Of a stretch of DNA of 64,000 bases, positions 60,214 to 64,000 are shown one piece after another. Positions within the stretch are counted from its first letter, which is position 1. Every line of letters starts with the position of its first letter. The position numbers were made by a program, and so were the translations under genes. The DNA is from Streptomyces deccanensis (lineage in GTDB: Bacteria > Actinomycetota > Actinomycetes > Streptomycetales > Streptomycetaceae), in assembly GCF_022385335.1 (NCBI RefSeq), contig NZ_CP092431.1, positions 9,424,001 through 9,488,000 on the forward strand, read 5' to 3'. The notes below the pieces were generated by a model. It saw nothing but the letters and a program-made list of their open reading frames with translations. It was not told the DNA's origin and did no database searches.

Positions 60214-62145
60214 TCAGTGCCGGGCGCGTCGGAACACGTCGTCGGAGTCCGAGTCGTCCCAGCCCGCGTTCTGCTCCGAGAGGGTGCGGCGGGCGGTGCG
60301 CGCCGAGGTCGCGTACATCGCCTCGATCTCCGCCTCGTACCGCTGCACGATGGTGTCCCGGCGCAGCTTCATCGACGGGGTGAGCATCCCGTTGGCGAGG
60401 TCGAAGGGCTCGGGCAGGATGCGGTAGACACGGATCGACTCCGCGCGCGAGACCGTGCTGTTGGCCGCGGCGATCGCCCGCAGCACCTCCTGCCGCAGCG
60501 CGTTCTCCTCCCGCGCCTCCCGCCCCAGCAGCTCGCCCGGCGCGGACAACGACCCCCGCCAGTGCGCGAGGAACTCCGGGTCCAGCGTGAGCAGGGCGCC
60601 CACACAGGGCCGGTTGTCGCCCACGACCACCGCCTGGTGGATCAGCGGATGCGTCCGCAACTGCTCCTCCAGCGGCGCGGGAGCGACCCCCTTGCCGCCG
60701 CTGGTGATGATGATCTCCTTCTTCCGGCCGGTGATCGACAGATAGCCCTCGGAGTCCAGCCGCCCGATGTCCCCCGTGGCCAGCCAGCCGTCCTGCAGCG
60801 CGGCCCGGGTGCCCGCCTCGTCGTTGACGTACCCCTGGAACACCGAGGGCCCGTTGACCAGGATCTCCCCGTCCCGCGCCACCCGGATCTCGGTGCCCGG
60901 CAGCGGCCGGCCCACGGTGCCGAACTTCTCCCGGCCCACCGGCTGGGCGGTGATGCCCCCCGCGGTCTCGGTCAGGCCGTACCCGTCGTGGACGAGGATG
61001 CCGATGCCCGCGTAGAACAGCGCCAGATCGCGGTTGAGGGGGGAGCCGCCCGACGTGCCGCCGCGCACCCGGCCGCCCAGCGTCGCGCGCAGTTTGCGGT
61101 ACACCGTCTTCTCGTAGAGGGCGTGTTGGAGCTTCAGATCCATCGCCGGCCCGGGACCCGTGCCCAGCCGCTGCCGCTCGACCGCGAGGGCGTGGTCCTG
61201 GGCGGTGCGCGCGGCCCGTTCGAACAACGGCCCCCGGCCGGCCTGTTGGGCCTTGCGCAGGAAGTTCTTGTAGATCCGCTCGAAGAGGTACGGGACGCCG
61301 AAGAGGAACGTCGGCCGGAACGAGCGCAGCGCGGCGGACAGCGCCTCCTCGCTGAACTCCGGCTCGTGCGCGAGGAGCAGCCCGCCGCGCAGACACATCC
61401 CCTGGATCATCAGACCGTAGACGTGCGAGAACGGCAGGAAGGCCAGGATCGCGGGCTGTTCGCCGGGCGCCGCCGCCGTGTGCCGCCAGCCGGCGAGCAG
61501 GGCGTCACAGGGACTGGCGAGGCTGCGGTGGGAGAGCGCGCAGCCCCGGGGCCGGCCGGTGGTGCCCGAGGTGTACGCGATCACGGCGGTGGAGTCCGGC
61601 ATGACGATACGGCGCAACGAGTCCACCGTCGCGTCCGGTACGTCCCGGCCCGCCTCGATCAACTGCGGCAGGGACTCGGCGTCCAGTTGCCACACGTACC
61701 GCAGCAGCGGCAGCTTGGCGCACACCGAGCCGACGGTCATCACGCCCAACTCGTCCTCGACGACCACGCCCACACAGGCCGCGTCCCGCAGGATCCACTC
61801 GATCTGGTCGCGCGACGACGTCGGACAGACCGGCACGATCTCCGCGCCCACGGCCCACAGCGCGACGGCGAGCACCGTCCACTCGTAGCGGGTCCGCGCC
61901 ATCACGGCCACCCGGTTGCCCGGCCGGATCCCGGACGCGATCAACCCCTTGGCCAGATCGGAGACTTCGTCCCGTGCCTCGGCCGCGCTCACCCGCGTCC
62001 AGGTGCCCGGGGAGTCGGGGGAGGAGTTGTCGCGGCGGGCGAGCTGTGGCAGCGCGGGATCGCGGTGCGCCGTCTCGAACAACGGATCGGCCAGCCCTCC
62101 GGTCATGACCGGGCCCGTCGACGGAGCGATGCCGAAGTTGCCCAT
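60214..62145 (-). CDS. Long-chain fatty-acid-CoA ligase (AMP-forming)
   Basis: The Met at 62145 gives 643 residues; GAAGG is 12 bases away, so a later start is possible. The P-loop is AYTSGTTGRPRGCALSHRS near residue 200. It has the long-chain type motifs FLPFSHVYGLMIQGM, YGLTETAGGITAQ, and GWLATGDIGRLDSEGYLSITGRKKEIIITSGGKGVAP. The C-terminal helix region (LTPSMKLRRDTIVQRYEAEI) supplies the catalytic lysine of the FadD15-type branch. It activates long-chain fatty acids or mycolic/polyketide-type acids as CoA thioesters. No partners are close. Confidence 0.92.
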   Translation of the reverse strand: MGNFGIAPSTGPVMTGGLADPLFETAHRDPALPQLARRDNSSPDSPGTWTRVSAAEARDEVSDLAKGLIASGIRPGNRVAVMARTRYEWTVLAVALWAVGAEIVPVCPTSSRDQIEWILRDAACVGVVVEDELGVMTVGSVCAKLPLLRYVWQLDAESLPQLIEAGRDVPDATVDSLRRIVMPDSTAVIAYTSGTTGRPRGCALSHRSLASPCDALLAGWRHTAAAPGEQPAILAFLPFSHVYGLMIQGMCLRGGLLLAHEPEFSEEALSAALRSFRPTFLFGVPYLFERIYKNFLRKAQQAGRGPLFERAARTAQDHALAVERQRLGTGPGPAMDLKLQHALYEKTVYRKLRATLGGRVRGGTSGGSPLNRDLALFYAGIGILVHDGYGLTETAGGITAQPVGREKFGTVGRPLPGTEIRVARDGEILVNGPSVFQGYVNDEAGTRAALQDGWLATGDIGRLDSEGYLSITGRKKEIIITSGGKGVAPAPLEEQLRTHPLIHQAVVVGDNRPCVGALLTLDPEFLAHWRGSLSAPGELLGREAREENALRQEVLRAIAAANSTVSRAESIRVYRILPEPFDLANGMLTPSMKLRRDTIVQRYEAEIEAMYATSARTARRTLSEQNAGWDDSDSDDVFRRARH

Positions 62146-62458
62146 GCGACGCTCAGAACCTTCCCTGCACGCGACCTCGCCGACGGTGCGCCAACCGGCG
62201 GTGATCGAACGTAGCGTACGGCGCCGGAACCCGCCCGGGGAATCGGCAAGTCGGCCGCCGCACATCCGTTCCGTGGACCGTGAACGTGATGTGCGGCACG
62301 TGCCCGACCTCCTTCGTGGGACCCTCCCGGGAATCGTCGCTGCACACGGCTTGATCACCTCTGACCGGCGGTAATGCCCCGGACCCGGACGTCCGACGGG
62401 TGTGGCACTGTGGTGCGCGCGACGCGGGAGGTGTCCCGCCGATGTGGAGAGGTGGACG
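62146..62458. other. Divergent intergenic region, no gene recognised
   Basis: 313 bases between the ligase and the 62459 gene. Open frames exist but none has convincing start or similarity. A TACGCTACG segment around 62205-62215 on the minus strand could hold the -10 of the ligase promoter. Confidence 0.4.
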
Positions 62459-62983
62459 GTGCGCGAGCCCAACGTGATCGGGGACTGGCAGGAGTACGAG
62501 GGCGACCTGGCCGGCCTGCGTGTGCGCGTCCACGGAGTGGAGTGCGCGGAACCCCCACGGGGACGCGACGACGCCGCCGAGGGCCTCACGTACTTCCGGT
62601 TCCGGGTCACCGTCGAGAACCGGGGCGGCGACCACGTCGGCCTTCACCTGGAGGACGGCCAGCTCGACATCCGCACCGGCCCCGACGGCGAGAGCGCCTT
62701 CCTCGACTGGCGCAACTCCAAGTTCATCGAGGGCTTCGACCTCTACCCGCTGCGCCGCGCCACCTCCGTCCTGTACGCGGCCGCCCCCGAGGCCCACCTC
62801 ACCCAGTTCGACATCCAGGTCCAGCTGCGCGCCGACGAGGAGTGGACCGAGCGGTACCTGTGGTCCGGCGGCATCGGCGTCGACGAGGACCTCCTCGACC
62901 CGACGGGCGGCCCGGGCCGCGCGGACATCGCGGGCCAGATCAGCGCCTTCCTGCACGAGGAGGCGGAGCGGGGCGCGAGCTGA
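62459..62983 (+). CDS. Hypothetical beta-rich protein
   Basis: The GTG at 62459 follows GAGAGGTGG and gives 174 residues; the frame continues to 62402. No family is recognised. It has no signal peptide. The sequence looks beta-rich (LAGLRVRVHGVECAEPPRG, YFRFRVTVENRGGDHVGLHL, LTQFDIQVQLRADEEW), like an immunoglobulin-type or DUF4352-like fold, and ends in a helix ADIAGQISAFLHEEAERG. A conserved-looking EGFDLYPLRRATSVLY segment is central. It is convergent with the permease gene, with 15 bases between stops. Confidence 0.72.
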   Translation: MREPNVIGDWQEYEGDLAGLRVRVHGVECAEPPRGRDDAAEGLTYFRFRVTVENRGGDHVGLHLEDGQLDIRTGPDGESAFLDWRNSKFIEGFDLYPLRRATSVLYAAAPEAHLTQFDIQVQLRADEEWTERYLWSGGIGVDEDLLDPTGGPGRADIAGQISAFLHEEAERGAS

Positions 62984-62998
62984 GCGCACGGCAGCCGC

Positions 62999-64000
62999 TC
63001 ACCCCGCCTCGGCGCGGGGCCCGCGGGTGACGAGTCGCCTCAGCAGCGGCCACGCCAGCAGCACCGCGATGATCACGTACACCGTCACCGAGAACGGCGT
63101 GTTCACCAGGCCGGTGACGCTGCCGTCGCTGATCTGAAGGGCCCGGCGCAACTGCTGCTCGGCGTTCGGGCCGAGGATCACGCCGATGACGGCGGGGAGC
63201 ACCGGCAGGCCGTAGCGGCGCATGCCGAAGCCGATCAGGCCGATGACCAGCAGGATCACCAGGTCGATCACCTCGCCGCCGACCGCGTACGCGCCGACCG
63301 CCGCGAAGAACAGGATCCCCGCGTAGAGATACGGGCGCGGGATCCGCAGCAGCTTCGCCCACAGCGGGGCCAGCGGCAGGTTGAGGGCGAGCAGCAGCAC
63401 CATGCCGACGAAGAGCGAGGCGATCAGGCCCCACACGAGGTCCGGCTCGCGTTCGAAGAGCAGCGGGCCGGGCTGGATGCCGTACTGCTGGAACGCCGCC
63501 AGCATCACCGCCGCGACCGCCGTGGTCGGCAGGCCCAGGGTCAGCATGGAGACGAGCGTGCCCGCCGCCGAGGCCGACGCCGCCGACTCCGGGCCCGCGA
63601 CGCCCTCGATGGCGCCCTTGCCCCACTCGGCCTTGTGCTTCGACAGCCGCTTCTCGGTGACGTACGACAGGAACGTGGGGATCTCCGCGCCGCCCGCCGG
63701 GATCGCGCCGAACGGGAAGCCGATGAACGGGCCCCGCAGCCAGGACCTCCAGGTCCGCTTCACATCGGAGCGGCCGAGCCACGGCCGGCCCACCGGGATC
63801 GGTTCGGGCGGGCTGCGCCGCAGGTGGGCGGCGACCCACAGCGCCTCGCCGATGGCGAACAGACCCACCGCGACGATCACCACATCCACACCGTCGGCGA
63901 GTTGCAGGGAACCGAAGGTCAGCCGCTGCTGGCCGGTCATCTGATCCAGGCCCACCAGACCGATCGTCAGGCCGATGAGGAGGGACGCCAGGCCCCGGAT
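62999..64000 (-). CDS. Tripartite tricarboxylate transporter TctA-type permease, C-terminal part
   Basis: The reading frame runs off the right edge without a start; 333 codons plus stop are visible. The visible part has membrane helices and TctA signatures such as [37 protein letters not shown] and [34 protein letters not shown], which form the substrate loops of the large permease subunit. It imports tricarboxylates or related acids together with a small membrane protein and binding protein, which should lie further right (upstream on this strand). About a third of the protein is missing. Confidence 0.9.
   Translation of the reverse strand: MRGLASLLIGLTIGLVGLDQMTGQQRLTFGSLQLADGVDVVIVAVGLFAIGEALWVAAHLRRSPPEPIPVGRPWLGRSDVKRTWRSWLRGPFIGFPFGAIPAGGAEIPTFLSYVTEKRLSKHKAEWGKGAIEGVAGPESAASASAAGTLVSMLTLGLPTTAVAAVMLAAFQQYGIQPGPLLFEREPDLVWGLIASLFVGMVLLLALNLPLAPLWAKLLRIPRPYLYAGILFFAAVGAYAVGGEVIDLVILLVIGLIGFGMRRYGLPVLPAVIGVILGPNAEQQLRRALQISDGSVTGLVNTPFSVTVYVIIAVLLAWPLLRRLVTRGPRAEAG

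Overview
The window is GC-rich DNA with strong G/C bias at third codon positions, frequent GTG starts, 4-base ATGA/GTGA overlaps, several apparently leaderless genes, Tat-type signal peptides and Streptomyces-type dispersed repeats. Its families (SpoIIE phosphatase, SAV2177-type methyltransferase, ROK and RpiR regulators, DUF1206, DUF4032, ABC sugar importers without their own ATPase) point to a Streptomyces chromosome. No rRNA, tRNA, IS element, prophage or CRISPR array was seen. The genes look like mixed chromosomal and accessory content.

Layout. 1-5.5 kb: right end of an aromatic biosynthesis operon (chorismate-utilising enzyme tail, two adenylate-forming ligases, FAD monooxygenase, class IV aminotransferase), closed by two strong hairpins. 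5.6-14.1 kb: AhpD-like protein, L,D-transpeptidase, Gfo/Idh oxidoreductase divergent from a ROK regulator with paired operators, a membrane-anchored S1 protease, GNAT and methyltransferase genes, a secreted HAD phosphatase and an F420/FMN-type oxidoreductase. 14.1-19.7 kb: split two-component system wrapped around an FtsX-type ABC transporter and a DUF4333 protein. 19.7-25.0 kb: peptidoglycan-binding membrane protein, PAS-GAF-SpoIIE-ATPase protein, and a Tat-exported PAP2 phosphatase with autotransporter-type repeats.

25.1-34.6 kb is the most interesting block: a BadF-type kinase divergent from a ROK regulator with a palindromic operator, then a lipoprotein, two sugar permeases and two large proteins of no recognised family that look like helical-toroid polysaccharide lyases or hydrolases. 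This is a plausible undescribed glycan-uptake and degradation locus. 34.6-39.5 kb: P-loop kinase, ANTAR-GAF regulator, and a beta-phosphoglucomutase/GH65 phosphorylase operon. 39.5-47.3 kb: serine hydrolase, a TerD-CAP-CAP fusion whose linker is made from a dispersed repeat, small unknown proteins, RpiR regulator, DUF1206 protein and a sterol-oxidase-like flavoprotein. 47.5-53.7 kb: membrane protein, a Tat-exported propeller-amidohydrolase, PobA-like hydroxylase and threonine-dehydratase-like enzyme.

53.9-57.4 kb: a three-gene operon joining a response regulator fused to a thioredoxin-reductase fold that lacks the CxxC pair, a histidine kinase with a cyclic-nucleotide-binding domain, and a UBP-type zinc finger. 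57.5-64 kb: glyoxalase-fold protein, tandem universal stress protein, DUF4032 protein, long-chain acyl-CoA ligase, an unknown protein and the C-terminal part of a TctA-type permease cut by the window edge.
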